Shown here piece after piece: positions 1 through 7,238 of a stretch of 64,000 nt of DNA (its first letter is position 1; each line of letters opens with the position of its first letter). The stretch spans positions 8,157 through 72,156 of the forward strand of contig CAKVBX010000005.1 in NCBI GenBank assembly GCA_934725685.1. Reading direction: 5' to 3'. The notes under the pieces are model-generated. The model made no database searches and was not told the origin of the DNA. It saw only the letters and a list, made by a program, of their open reading frames with translations. The position numbers and the translations under genes were made by a program. Source of the DNA: an uncultured Bacilli bacterium. GTDB lineage: Bacteria; Bacillota_I; Bacilli_A; RFN20; CAG-288.

Positions 1-2
1 TC

Positions 3-683
3 ATCTATGAAAAGGCTGATCACCTCGGCGGTGTCTTTGTCCCTGCCTCTTCCGCCTCTTTCAAGGAAAAACTGAGAAATCTCCTTTCCTGGTATGAACT
101 CCAGATGAAGGACCTCTCTGTCGAAATCCACCTCAGCACCGAAGTGAAGGATCTTAAAGACATTCCAGCGGACGAATACATCATCGCTACAGGTTCTAAA
201 GCCAGAAAGCTCCGCCTTCCCGGCTTTGAGAAGACCATTGAGGCGACGGAATATCTTTCTGGAAAGGATGTCGGAGAGCATGTCGCCGTCATCGGCGGTG
301 GCCTCACTGGGTGCGAAATCGCCTATGAACTCTACCTCTCCGGCAAGAAACCACTGATTGTCGAAATGCAGGATGATCTCATCCGTCAGACCGGTATCTG
401 TATGGCAAACAGCCAATATCTGAGAGACTTCTTCGCCCTTCATAAGGTCCCGGTCTATCTGGAAACGAAACTCAAGGAAGTGAAGGATAAGGAAATTGTC
501 TGTGCGACCAAGGACGGAAAGGAACTCGTTCTCCCCTGTGATTCCGTCATTATGTCCGCCGGTTATATTCCGACTCCGCTCGCCAAAGAAGGAAAATATC
601 TCCATTTGGTCGGGGACTGTGAGAAGGTGGGCAATCTCAGAAGCGTCATCTGGACGGCCTATGAGACGGCCATGAAAATCTAG
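3..683 (+). CDS. FAD/NAD(P)-dependent reductase, C-terminal part (2,4-dienoyl-CoA reductase / NADH:flavin oxidoreductase type)
   Basis: The reading frame is open from the window edge, so the start is missing. The visible 226 residues are the FAD/NAD(P)-binding half of a protein like those in which an old-yellow-enzyme barrel is followed by a pyridine-nucleotide-disulfide oxidoreductase domain. Seen directly: the GGVFVPAS and SWYELQ stretch typical of this family before the FAD domain, an NAD(P)-binding VIGGGLTGCEIA motif, and the closing LVGDCEKVGN flavin-binding motif. The stop lies 11 bases before the aconitase-X large subunit and a strong AGGAGG, so it is probably in one operon with it. 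The substrate cannot be read from the sequence; a role in the same pathway as the dehydratase is inference. Confidence 0.8.
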   Translation: MYEKADHLGGVFVPASSASFKEKLRNLLSWYELQMKDLSVEIHLSTEVKDLKDIPADEYIIATGSKARKLRLPGFEKTIEATEYLSGKDVGEHVAVIGGGLTGCEIAYELYLSGKKPLIVEMQDDLIRQTGICMANSQYLRDFFALHKVPVYLETKLKEVKDKEIVCATKDGKELVLPCDSVIMSAGYIPTPLAKEGKYLHLVGDCEKVGNLRSVIWTAYETAMKI

Positions 684-694
684 GAGGTAACATC

Positions 695-1993
695 ATGTAC
701 GAACCGAAAATGAAACTGACCGAAGAGCAGCTTGCGATTCTTCATGGTCAGAACGGCCAGGCGCAGGCCAAGATGATGGAAGTCCTCGTCCGGTACGGCG
801 ATGTCTTCCATGCCGAACGTCTCGTTAAAGTCACACATCGGAAGAGCCATTTCGTCACATCCTTCGGCATCAATATGCTCAAGCCTGTCTACCCGCTGAT
901 GGATGAACTCATCGCTTCCGGATGTAAAGTCGACGAAGGCTTCACGATGGATCCCCGTCCGCTGGATTACAAGAATGTATCGTGCGGTCCTCTCGAGAAG
1001 TTCGTCTTCTCTAACATCATGTACGGAAAACAGAAGCACTACGAAGAACAGCTCTCTGCAATCGGCCTTGCTGATAAGAGCGGCTTCACCTGCACCTGCT
1101 ATCTCAAGGAAGTGGGCAATACTCCGAAGAAAGGCGATATTCTCTCTTGGAGTGAATCCTCCGCCGTCGTCTTCGCTAATTCTGTCTTAGGTGCCCGCTG
1201 CAACCGTAATTCTGGTATTCTTGATACGTTTGGTGCTATCATGGGTCTTGTTCCGGAATTTGGCTTCCTCACCGATGAAGGAAGAAAAGCAACTTGGAAA
1301 GTTATTGTCAAGACGACAAAGAAGCCTGAGGCGCAGATTTTGGGCTCTGCCATCGGCATGAAAGTCATGGAAGAAGTCCCCTATGTCTATGGACTCGACC
1401 AGTACCTGAAAGACCTTCCTGACGAGGATACTCTCGCCTATCTCAAGGACTTCGGCGCTGCGACCGCCAGCAATGGCGCTGTCGGCCTTTACCATATCGA
1501 CAAAATCACTCCGGAAGCCAAAGAACTCGGGGAAAGTTTAGTCAGAGAAGATGCCAAGACCTACATCATCGATGATGAAGAACTTGAACGTGTCTACCGT
1601 TCCTATCCCATCATGTGGAAGAAAAAGGACAGTAAACCGCATAAGGCCTTTATCGGCTGCCCGCATCTCACCCTCCGTCAGCTTGAGGATTGGACCAATC
1701 GCATGACTGCTTCCCTCAAAGAGACCAGGAAAGAGAAACTTGTTGTCAACACAATCTTCACTGCAGCTCCTGCCGTCATCGAAGAATTCCAAAAGAGTGA
1801 AAAGTATGCCGAGTTTGTCAAGACCGGCGCCCATCTTTCCTACATTTGTCCCTTGATGTATATGGATAATCCGGTTGCGGGCGGAAAACCGATCATCACC
1901 AATTCCAACAAGCTCCGTACCTATACTAAGGCCCGTTATTATAAGGATGATGAGATTCTTGCTATCATCACCGGAAAGGAAGTCTGCAGATGA
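695..1993 (+). CDS. Aconitase X large (catalytic) subunit
   Basis: 432 residues matching the aconitase-X (AcnX, formerly DUF521) large subunit, a family of Fe-S hydro-lyases. The segment WSESSAVVFANSVLGARCNR with its cysteine and asparagines is the family's most recognisable block; further cysteines at GFTCTC and IGCPHL fit the cluster-binding positions. Characterised bacterial members are cis-3-hydroxy-L-proline dehydratases, while archaeal members dehydrate mevalonate 5-phosphate. A bacterial host and an adjacent redox enzyme make a hydroxyproline-type substrate the likelier reading, but no proline-pathway gene is in view, so substrate is inference. AGGAGG sits just upstream of the ATG. The stop overlaps the small subunit start by 4 bases (ATGA). 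Confidence 0.85.
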   Translation: MYEPKMKLTEEQLAILHGQNGQAQAKMMEVLVRYGDVFHAERLVKVTHRKSHFVTSFGINMLKPVYPLMDELIASGCKVDEGFTMDPRPLDYKNVSCGPLEKFVFSNIMYGKQKHYEEQLSAIGLADKSGFTCTCYLKEVGNTPKKGDILSWSESSAVVFANSVLGARCNRNSGILDTFGAIMGLVPEFGFLTDEGRKATWKVIVKTTKKPEAQILGSAIGMKVMEEVPYVYGLDQYLKDLPDEDTLAYLKDFGAATASNGAVGLYHIDKITPEAKELGESLVREDAKTYIIDDEELERVYRSYPIMWKKKDSKPHKAFIGCPHLTLRQLEDWTNRMTASLKETRKEKLVVNTIFTAAPAVIEEFQKSEKYAEFVKTGAHLSYICPLMYMDNPVAGGKPIITNSNKLRTYTKARYYKDDEILAIITGKEVCR

Positions 1994-2439
1994 AAGAATT
2001 CAAAGGTAGAGTCCTCTTCGGAGGAACGTTCAAAGGCGAAGCCGTCGTTTCCCATCATGGACTGAACACCCTGGCAAGTTTCCAGACCAGCGCTCTGATT
2101 CCGACTGCGACCAAGATTGTCGTCGGCGATCAGAACAATCCTGATCTTTACAAGAAGAACATCACCGGCAAGGCCCTCTGTCTTCCCCAAACCATCGGTT
2201 CCACGACCGGAGGGATGGTCATTCAGACCGTCGCAGTCCGCGACCTTGCTCCGAAGGTCTGGCTTTTCTCCAAAAGTATTGATCCGTTAGCAGCCTCCGG
2301 CATCATCCTCTCCAACGTCTGGAATGATGTCGGCCTGATTGCCATCGATGAACTCGGTGATGAGTTCCTCGACACGGTCAAGACCGGCGATACGATTGAA
2401 GTCAAAGAAGACGGCACTGTCGTCGTTTACGAAAAATAA
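1990..2439 (+). CDS. Aconitase X small (swivelling) subunit
   Basis: 149 residues matching the AcnX small subunit (formerly DUF126), the swivel domain that closes over the active site of the large subunit. Family signs are the N-terminal KGRVLFGGTFKGEAV block, the LPQTIGSTTGG motif in the middle, and the NVWNDVGLIAID segment near the end. Type I enzymes of bacteria can be one fused chain; here the two parts are separate genes that overlap by 4 bases, which argues for coupled translation and a heteromeric enzyme. The next gene follows after 14 bases. Confidence 0.85.
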   Translation: MKEFKGRVLFGGTFKGEAVVSHHGLNTLASFQTSALIPTATKIVVGDQNNPDLYKKNITGKALCLPQTIGSTTGGMVIQTVAVRDLAPKVWLFSKSIDPLAASGIILSNVWNDVGLIAIDELGDEFLDTVKTGDTIEVKEDGTVVVYEK

Positions 2440-2453
2440 GGAGAACCATTACC

Positions 2454-2855
2454 ATGGAAAATGTACATTTTTGCCCGCATTGCGGGGCCCAGATTACCGA
2501 CAATGACAAATTCTGCCCTAATTGCGGTGCTTCGTTAGCTGATTCGACGGAAGAAAGTCCGAAAGCGGCAAGCTATCAGTCTGCTCCGAGTCAGACTTAC
2601 TATCAGCCTTACAGCGCAAAAGGCTCCTCCGGCGGAAGTCCGGTTGCCGGTCTTGTTTTCGGCATCCTGAGTGTCGTTTTGGGTGGATGGCTTTGGTCTA
2701 TTCTCGGCATCGTCTTCTCTAAGCCGCAGAAAAACACGGATTCTAAAGCAAAAGCCGGCTTCATTCTCTCCATCATCGGTCTCGCCATTTCTCTGCTCTA
2801 TACGATCTTGCTGATTGTCAATATTGTCTCATACGTGAGAACCGGTCAGATCTGA
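2454..2855 (+). CDS. Zinc-ribbon membrane protein, DUF4190-like
   Basis: 133 residues. Residues 7-25 hold a CPHCG...CPNCG zinc ribbon, followed by a Ser/Gly/Gln/Tyr-rich linker and two hydrophobic helices (about 66-88 and 101-127) in the arrangement seen in DUF4190 proteins. GGAGAA precedes the ATG. It sits 14 bases after the aconitase-X small subunit, but its domain content suggests no link to that enzyme. Function unknown; the ribbon is expected to face the cytoplasm. Confidence 0.75.
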   Translation: MENVHFCPHCGAQITDNDKFCPNCGASLADSTEESPKAASYQSAPSQTYYQPYSAKGSSGGSPVAGLVFGILSVVLGGWLWSILGIVFSKPQKNTDSKAKAGFILSIIGLAISLLYTILLIVNIVSYVRTGQI

Positions 2856-2866
2856 TTTTCTCTGTA

Positions 2867-2889
2867 AGGGAAAACGAGGGCTTTTCCCT
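2867..2889 (+). terminator. Hairpin, possible weak terminator
   Basis: An 8-bp perfect stem (AGGGAAAA / TTTTCCCT) with a 7-base loop directly after the zinc-ribbon gene. There is no clear run of T after it, so termination would be weak. Confidence 0.3.
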
Positions 2890-2932
2890 GTCATTCCGGT
2901 TGATTTTTGAAGACAAACACAGTTGGCTGCGA

Positions 2933-2938
2933 TATAAT
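2933..2938 (+). promoter_or_regulatory. -10 box for gpmA
   Basis: A perfect TATAAT lies 27 bases before the gpmA ATG, with AGGAGG between them. The -35 is not clear; TTGAAG at 2907 is at an unusually long distance. Confidence 0.5.
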
Positions 2939-2964
2939 GAAGTGTCAATTTTAGGAGGATCACT

Positions 2965-3714
2965 ATGATCAAATTAGTTCTTATCCGTCACGGTGAGAGT
3001 GAATGGAACAAACTCAATCTTTTCACCGGCTGGACCGACGTTGAGCTCTCTGAAAAAGGCGTTCAGGAAGCCATCAACGGCGGAAAACTTCTGAATGAGG
3101 AAGGATATCGTTTCGATATCGCCTTCACGTCTACCCTCAAGAGAGCCATTCATACCTGCTGGCATGTTCTTGATGGTGTCGATCAGGCCTACATCCCGGT
3201 CATCAAAGACTATCACCTCAATGAGAGACACTATGGTGCCCTTCAGGGTCTCAACAAGGCAGAGACTACTGCCAAGTATGGTGCCGAACAGGTCCATCAG
3301 TGGAGAAGATCTTTCGATATCGCTCCGCCGGCCCTCGATCCCGAAGATAAGAGAAACCCTGCTCTTCAGGATGCCTACAAGGGGATCGACCCGAAGGAAC
3401 TTCCGCTCCATGAATCCCTCAAGGATACCATCGCCAGAGTCGTTCCTTACTACAATGAGAAAATTGTTCCGGAAATCAAGGCCGGAAAGCACGTTCTCAT
3501 CGCTGCCCATGGCAACTCTTTAAGAGCTCTTGTCAAATATCTTGACAACATCTCCGATGAGGATATTGCTGGACTCAACATTCCTACCGGTGTCCCGCTC
3601 GTCTATGAACTTGATGAAGACCTCAAGCCGATCAAACATTATTACCTCGGCGACCAGGAAGCCATCAACGCCAAGATTAACGCCGTCAAGAATCAGGATT
3701 CCATCAAGAAGTAA
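2965..3714 (+). CDS. gpmA: 2,3-bisphosphoglycerate-dependent phosphoglycerate mutase
   Basis: 249 residues, the usual length for cofactor-dependent phosphoglycerate mutase, which interconverts 3- and 2-phosphoglycerate in glycolysis. The catalytic phosphohistidine motif LIRHGESEWN is at residues 6-15, NLFTGWTDV follows, ERHYGALQGLNKAE carries the acid and substrate residues, and AAHGNSLRAL holds the second histidine. AGGAGG is placed 8 bases before the ATG, and a TATAAT box lies upstream, so it is probably transcribed alone and ended by the hairpin at 3736. Confidence 0.95.
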   Translation: MIKLVLIRHGESEWNKLNLFTGWTDVELSEKGVQEAINGGKLLNEEGYRFDIAFTSTLKRAIHTCWHVLDGVDQAYIPVIKDYHLNERHYGALQGLNKAETTAKYGAEQVHQWRRSFDIAPPALDPEDKRNPALQDAYKGIDPKELPLHESLKDTIARVVPYYNEKIVPEIKAGKHVLIAAHGNSLRALVKYLDNISDEDIAGLNIPTGVPLVYELDEDLKPIKHYYLGDQEAINAKINAVKNQDSIKK

Positions 3715-3735
3715 ATCCAAAAGCACAAACAAAAA

Positions 3736-3766
3736 AGAGAGATTGCATCATGCAGTCCCTCTTTTT
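3736..3766 (+). terminator. Terminator of gpmA
   Basis: A 12-base stem with one mismatch and one G-T pair, three-base loop, followed by TTTTT. Confidence 0.75.
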
Positions 3767-3782
3767 CGATGGACAAAGTGAA

Positions 3783-4271
3783 TTAGTCTAACCGTTCTCC
3801 GCAGGAATTGCAGAATCGGGCATCACTCGGATTGGAAACATGACACTTCGGGCAGGTCTTCGTCAGAGCCTTTCCGCAGGAATTGCAGAACTTTGCCTCC
3901 CCTTTGTTCGTTCCTCCGCAATGAGGACAGACGATTTCCTTGCTGTTGCCCATCATATCGGAAATACCGGTTTCCTTCATGTATTCTTTGGCGTAGGGGA
4001 CGGAGATTTTCATCATCTTTTTCTGGATGAACGGAATGAGAGTGATGAAGAATCCTACGAAGGAGATTGTCATGAGAAAACCGCAAATCGGCATGACGAC
4101 CATGATACCGGGGTTATCCGGCGTCATCAACGTGAAACTAACGATGATTCCGACGATACTCCCGAGAAAGAGGACGGAAAAGAGAACGAGCAAGGCAATT
4201 CTCCCTTTGCTTAAGCTCTTCTTGGGTCCTGCTTCGACAGGTCGATTCTGATACTGGTGGTTTTTCTTCAT
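3783..4271 (-). CDS. Membrane protein with C-terminal double zinc ribbon
   Basis: 162 residues. Two membrane helices lie at about 25-50 and 57-83; the C-terminal 60 residues hold two zinc ribbons (CPHCG...CNSCG and CPKCH...CNSCG). The layout mirrors the zinc-ribbon protein at 2454, but with the ribbons at the other end. A good AAGGAGGAA precedes the ATG. Function unknown; comparable double-ribbon membrane proteins are common in Bacillota and mostly uncharacterised. Confidence 0.75.
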   Translation of the reverse strand: MKKNHQYQNRPVEAGPKKSLSKGRIALLVLFSVLFLGSIVGIIVSFTLMTPDNPGIMVVMPICGFLMTISFVGFFITLIPFIQKKMMKISVPYAKEYMKETGISDMMGNSKEIVCPHCGGTNKGEAKFCNSCGKALTKTCPKCHVSNPSDARFCNSCGERLD

Positions 4272-4295
4272 AGAAAGTTCCTCCTTGATGACTTC

Positions 4296-4301
4296 ATTAT
4301 A
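4296..4301 (-). promoter_or_regulatory. -10 box of the double zinc-ribbon gene
   Basis: TATAAT on the minus strand, 25 bases before the ATG. The plus-strand -10 of the cyclophilin gene lies only 20 bases away, so the two divergent promoters overlap. Confidence 0.5.
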
Positions 4302-4320
4302 TCATGTAGGAAAATCGATT

Positions 4321-4329
4321 TGATATAAT
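4321..4329 (+). promoter_or_regulatory. Extended -10 of the cyclophilin gene
   Basis: TGATATAAT, an extended -10 (TGnTATAAT), 25 bases before the ATG at 4355. Confidence 0.55.
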
Positions 4330-4354
4330 AAAGGACGAAAAGAGGACACAGAAA

Positions 4355-4855
4355 ATGATTATTCTCAACATCAAAGATTTCGGAAAAGTCGAAATCGAAC
4401 TTGATTATGAAAATGCGCCCAACACCTGCGCCAACTTCGTCGAATTAGTCAATAAGGGCTTCTATGACGGCCTCACCTTCCATCGTATCATCAAGGGCTT
4501 CATGATTCAGGGCGGTGACCCGGTCGGAAACGGAACCGGCGGCCCGGGTTTCACCATCGAAGGTGAATTCCTCATGAACCATCATAAGAACAACCTTTCC
4601 CATCAGCGCGGCGTGATTTCCATGGCCCGTGCCATGGATCCCAACTCCGCTGGAAGCCAGTTCTTCATCTGCGATGCGGATGACGATTTTCTCGACGGAC
4701 AGTATGCTTCCTTCGGAAAAGTCACTTCCGGAATTGAAGTCATCGATAAGGTCGCTTCCGTTCGTACGGACAGAAACGATGCTCCGCTCACCAAGGTCGT
4801 CATCGAATCCATCAAAGCCGTCGATGAACCGGAACCGAAGCCGGTCCGCCAATAA
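4355..4855 (+). CDS. Cyclophilin-type peptidyl-prolyl cis-trans isomerase
   Basis: 166 residues, a single cyclophilin domain without signal peptide, so cytoplasmic. The active-site block FHRIIKGFMIQGGDP (catalytic arginine after the histidine), the GTGGPG loop and the MARAMDPNSAGSQFFI stretch are all present. It catalyses proline isomerisation during protein folding. The stop is 3 bases before the start of holA, so the two are probably co-transcribed. Confidence 0.93.
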   Translation: MIILNIKDFGKVEIELDYENAPNTCANFVELVNKGFYDGLTFHRIIKGFMIQGGDPVGNGTGGPGFTIEGEFLMNHHKNNLSHQRGVISMARAMDPNSAGSQFFICDADDDFLDGQYASFGKVTSGIEVIDKVASVRTDRNDAPLTKVVIESIKAVDEPEPKPVRQ

Positions 4856-4858
4856 AGA

Positions 4859-5851
4859 ATGGTCAAAGTTTTCTTCGGCCCGGATCCCGGATACACGTAT
4901 CATACTGCCGTCAAAGAACTGAAAAAGGCACTCAATCCGGTCGATTTCGGAAAAATCGATCGAATGGACGGGTATAAGGATCCGGTCTCTTTTATCGTAG
5001 AGTCCTGCCAGACGATTTCCTTATTCTGTCCGCATAAGACAATCCTTGTTTCCAACGCGTATTTTTTCACGGATAACAAAAACAAGAAGGGAACACTGAA
5101 GGAATCCGAACAGAATTACGGAATGCTCGAAGATTATCTTCTCAATCCGTCCACCGAAACGGACCTTTATTTTGTCGTTCCCGGTCCTATCTCACGGACT
5201 GGTTCTCCCAATAAGGCACTCTCTTCTCCTGCAGTGACGCTCGTCTCCTGCGATATTCCGACGGACGAAGACTATATCATGCTCGCTTTCCGAAGAGCGA
5301 AAGAGGAGAAGAGGGAAATCGACAAGGATGCCGCCGATCTGCTTCTGAAACGGACCAAAGGGGATTATCTCTCCTTCTCCAACAATTTGGATAAACTTTT
5401 CTGCTATACGAATCATGTGATGAAGGTGGATGTCGAAGAAATGGTCTATAAGCCTCTGGAGGACAACGTCTTTTCGATTGTCTCCTATCTGATGAAAGGA
5501 AAGACCAATGAAGCAGTCCGGGCCTACGAGGAACTGAAGAGAAATGGCATTGATATTCTTTCTCTGCTTCCGATTTTTGCAAGCCAATTCAACCGTATGG
5601 CACTGGTCAAATACATGACAGCCTCCGGTTATCCGAAGGATGCCATCGTCAAGGAACTCAGGATGAGCCCTGGCATGCTCTATTACACCCAGAGGGATGT
5701 CAAGAACATCCCGATGTACGTTTTTGTCGATGCGATGTCAGGACTGTTCGAAGTCGAAAAGAATATCAAAATCAATCTGGATGATGCGGATACAAGAATG
5801 CTTTCCTATCTGCTTCTTTTCAGCCGGAATTATCTGAGAGGAATCCTTTAA
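4859..5851 (+). CDS. holA: DNA polymerase III delta subunit
   Basis: 330 residues with the shape of the clamp-loader delta subunit: an N-terminal segment starting VFFGPDPGYTYHTAV, a middle domain with the typical DKDAADLLLKRTKGDY...NNLDKLFCY stretch, and an all-helical C-terminal collar. Delta opens the beta clamp during loading. No Walker A is present, as expected for delta. The convergent ribosomal protein S20 gene just downstream is the arrangement seen with yqeN (holA) and rpsT in many Bacillota, which supports the call. Confidence 0.85.
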   Translation: MVKVFFGPDPGYTYHTAVKELKKALNPVDFGKIDRMDGYKDPVSFIVESCQTISLFCPHKTILVSNAYFFTDNKNKKGTLKESEQNYGMLEDYLLNPSTETDLYFVVPGPISRTGSPNKALSSPAVTLVSCDIPTDEDYIMLAFRRAKEEKREIDKDAADLLLKRTKGDYLSFSNNLDKLFCYTNHVMKVDVEEMVYKPLEDNVFSIVSYLMKGKTNEAVRAYEELKRNGIDILSLLPIFASQFNRMALVKYMTASGYPKDAIVKELRMSPGMLYYTQRDVKNIPMYVFVDAMSGLFEVEKNIKINLDDADTRMLSYLLLFSRNYLRGIL

Positions 5852-5890
5852 GCGGAATTCTCTGTCTGTTTTTCAGAAAATCGACATAAA

Positions 5891-5916
5891 AAAAGACCAG
5901 CAAAAACTGGTCTTTT
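5891..5916. terminator. Bidirectional terminator between holA and rpsT
   Basis: A perfect 10-bp stem AAAAGACCAG / CTGGTCTTTT with a 6-base loop; the T-rich arm serves each convergent gene. Confidence 0.85.
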
Positions 5917-5934
5917 CATATCTTTGAAGGAAGA

Positions 5935-6228
5935 TTACTTGGCTTCTTCGGTGGAGGCAGGCTCAGCTTTGAGACCGTTGACAGCCTTCATAAGAGAGCT
6001 CTTCTGACGGGAAGCGGTGTTGAGCTTCTGGATGCCTTCCTTGACAGACTTGTCAATGAGGGCAATAGCTTCGGGAAGAAGCTTTTCGGCGAGTTCAAGA
6101 TCCTTGTTTGCAACAGCGGCCTTGACCTTCTTGATCGCAGTTCTCATCTTGGATTTGAAAGCAGCATGATGCTGTCTGTTTCTCTCATCGATTAAGATAC
6201 GTTTCTGCTGTGATTTGATGTTAGCCAT
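5935..6228 (-). CDS. rpsT: 30S ribosomal protein S20
   Basis: 97 residues, basic N-terminus MANIKSQQKRILIDERNR followed by the long helices of S20, which binds 16S rRNA in the 30S body. The last ten residues are acidic, ending in SEEAK-like sequence, slightly longer than the classic form. It starts with ATG and has an AGGAG upstream. A TATAAT at 6287-6292 on the minus strand gives a leader of about 50 bases, in which S20 could autoregulate as in other bacteria (inference). Confidence 0.95.
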   Translation of the reverse strand: MANIKSQQKRILIDERNRQHHAAFKSKMRTAIKKVKAAVANKDLELAEKLLPEAIALIDKSVKEGIQKLNTASRQKSSLMKAVNGLKAEPASTEEAK

Positions 6229-6286
6229 TTTTCTAATCTCCTATTTATTGTCTATAAAAATTAAAAACTGTTTCCAGCGGTATAGA

Positions 6287-6292
6287 ATTATA
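6287..6292 (-). promoter_or_regulatory. -10 box of rpsT
   Basis: TATAAT on the minus strand about 60 bases before the ATG, leaving an AT-rich leader. Confidence 0.5.
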
Positions 6293-6482
6293 CTAGAAAT
6301 CCCGTCCTATTTCAATACCAAAAATGAATTTCCTTAGACTTTCCGGGTGTCATAGTTCTGTTTCCTATGTTTTTCTGTATTTTCGTTTTTTTAGGTGGAA
6401 GATAATAGATTTTCTTCGCAATATAGGACAAGGCGGAATCGGAGGAAATCATACGGAAACTAATAAAATGGATGGCATTCCG

Positions 6483-6491
6483 TGATATAAT
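6483..6491 (+). promoter_or_regulatory. Extended -10 of deoC
   Basis: TGATATAAT 22 bases before the deoC ATG, identical to the extended -10 of the cyclophilin gene. An AGAGG ribosome site lies between. Confidence 0.55.
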
Positions 6492-6512
6492 CAAGCGAAA
6501 GAGGTAATTACC

Positions 6513-7151
6513 ATGGAATACAATCGTATGATCGACCACACCCTGCTCGCCAGTGATGCCACCGAAGCGCAGATCAAGAAAATCTGTGACGAAGCGAAGA
6601 CCTATCATTTCGCTTCCGTCTGCGTCAATCCCTGCTGGGTTTCGTTCTGTGCCGAAGAACTGAAAGGGACTGATTCCAAAGTCTGTACCGTCATCGGCTT
6701 CCCTCTCGGTGCCACCAGCACGAAAAGCAAGGAAGAAGAAATCAGACAAGCCATCCTTGATGGCGCCGAAGAACTCGATATGGTCATCAATATCGGAAAG
6801 CTTAAAGACCATCAGGATGACTACGTCGAAAACGAAATCCGTTCTCTTAAGAAAATCTGCGGAAAGCTCGTTCTCAAAGTCATCATCGAGACCTGCCTTC
6901 TTACCGATGAGGAGAAGGTCCGTGTCTGTCTGCTCGCCAAGAAGGCGGGTGCTGACTTCGTCAAGACTTCCACCGGTTTTTCCAAGTGGGGTGCCAAGGT
7001 CGAAGATGTCGCTCTCATGAGAAAGACGGTCGGCTCGGAGATGGGAGTCAAAGCTTCCGGCGGTGTCCGTAACAAGGAAGAGATGGAAGCGATGATCAAG
7101 GCCGGTGCCACTAGAATAGGAACCAGCCACGGCGTCGAACTTGTCAAGTGA
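6513..7151 (+). CDS. deoC: Deoxyribose-phosphate aldolase
   Basis: 212 residues, full length. It cleaves 2-deoxyribose 5-phosphate to glyceraldehyde 3-phosphate and acetaldehyde in deoxynucleoside catabolism. The catalytic residues are visible: D89 in EELDMVINIG, the Schiff-base K151 in DFVKTSTGFS, and K180 in GVKASGGVR. No other nucleoside-degradation gene lies next to it, but a nucleoside transporter is encoded at 17-22 kb. It has its own promoter and ends before the convergent RNase J gene. Confidence 0.95.
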   Translation: MEYNRMIDHTLLASDATEAQIKKICDEAKTYHFASVCVNPCWVSFCAEELKGTDSKVCTVIGFPLGATSTKSKEEEIRQAILDGAEELDMVINIGKLKDHQDDYVENEIRSLKKICGKLVLKVIIETCLLTDEEKVRVCLLAKKAGADFVKTSTGFSKWGAKVEDVALMRKTVGSEMGVKASGGVRNKEEMEAMIKAGATRIGTSHGVELVK

Positions 7152-7203
7152 TCTAGTTTTGCAAATTGGAATGCTGACTTCAGAACCGCAGTCTGTCAAC
7201 ACG

Positions 7204-7231
7204 AAAAAGGGCCTTCCACGGAAGGCCCTTT
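7204..7231 (-). terminator. Terminator of the RNase J gene (may also serve deoC)
   Basis: A 12-bp perfect inverted repeat AAAGGGCCTTCC / GGAAGGCCCTTT with only two bases between arms, followed on the minus strand by TTTTT. Confidence 0.8.
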
Positions 7232-7238
7232 CATTTGG

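Noticed and set aside
6312..7202. Open frame of 296 codons on the minus strand opposite deoC
   Set aside because: It mirrors a clear deoC frame with all catalytic residues, has no ribosome site or recognisable motif, and similar long shadows occur opposite many genes here because of codon bias.
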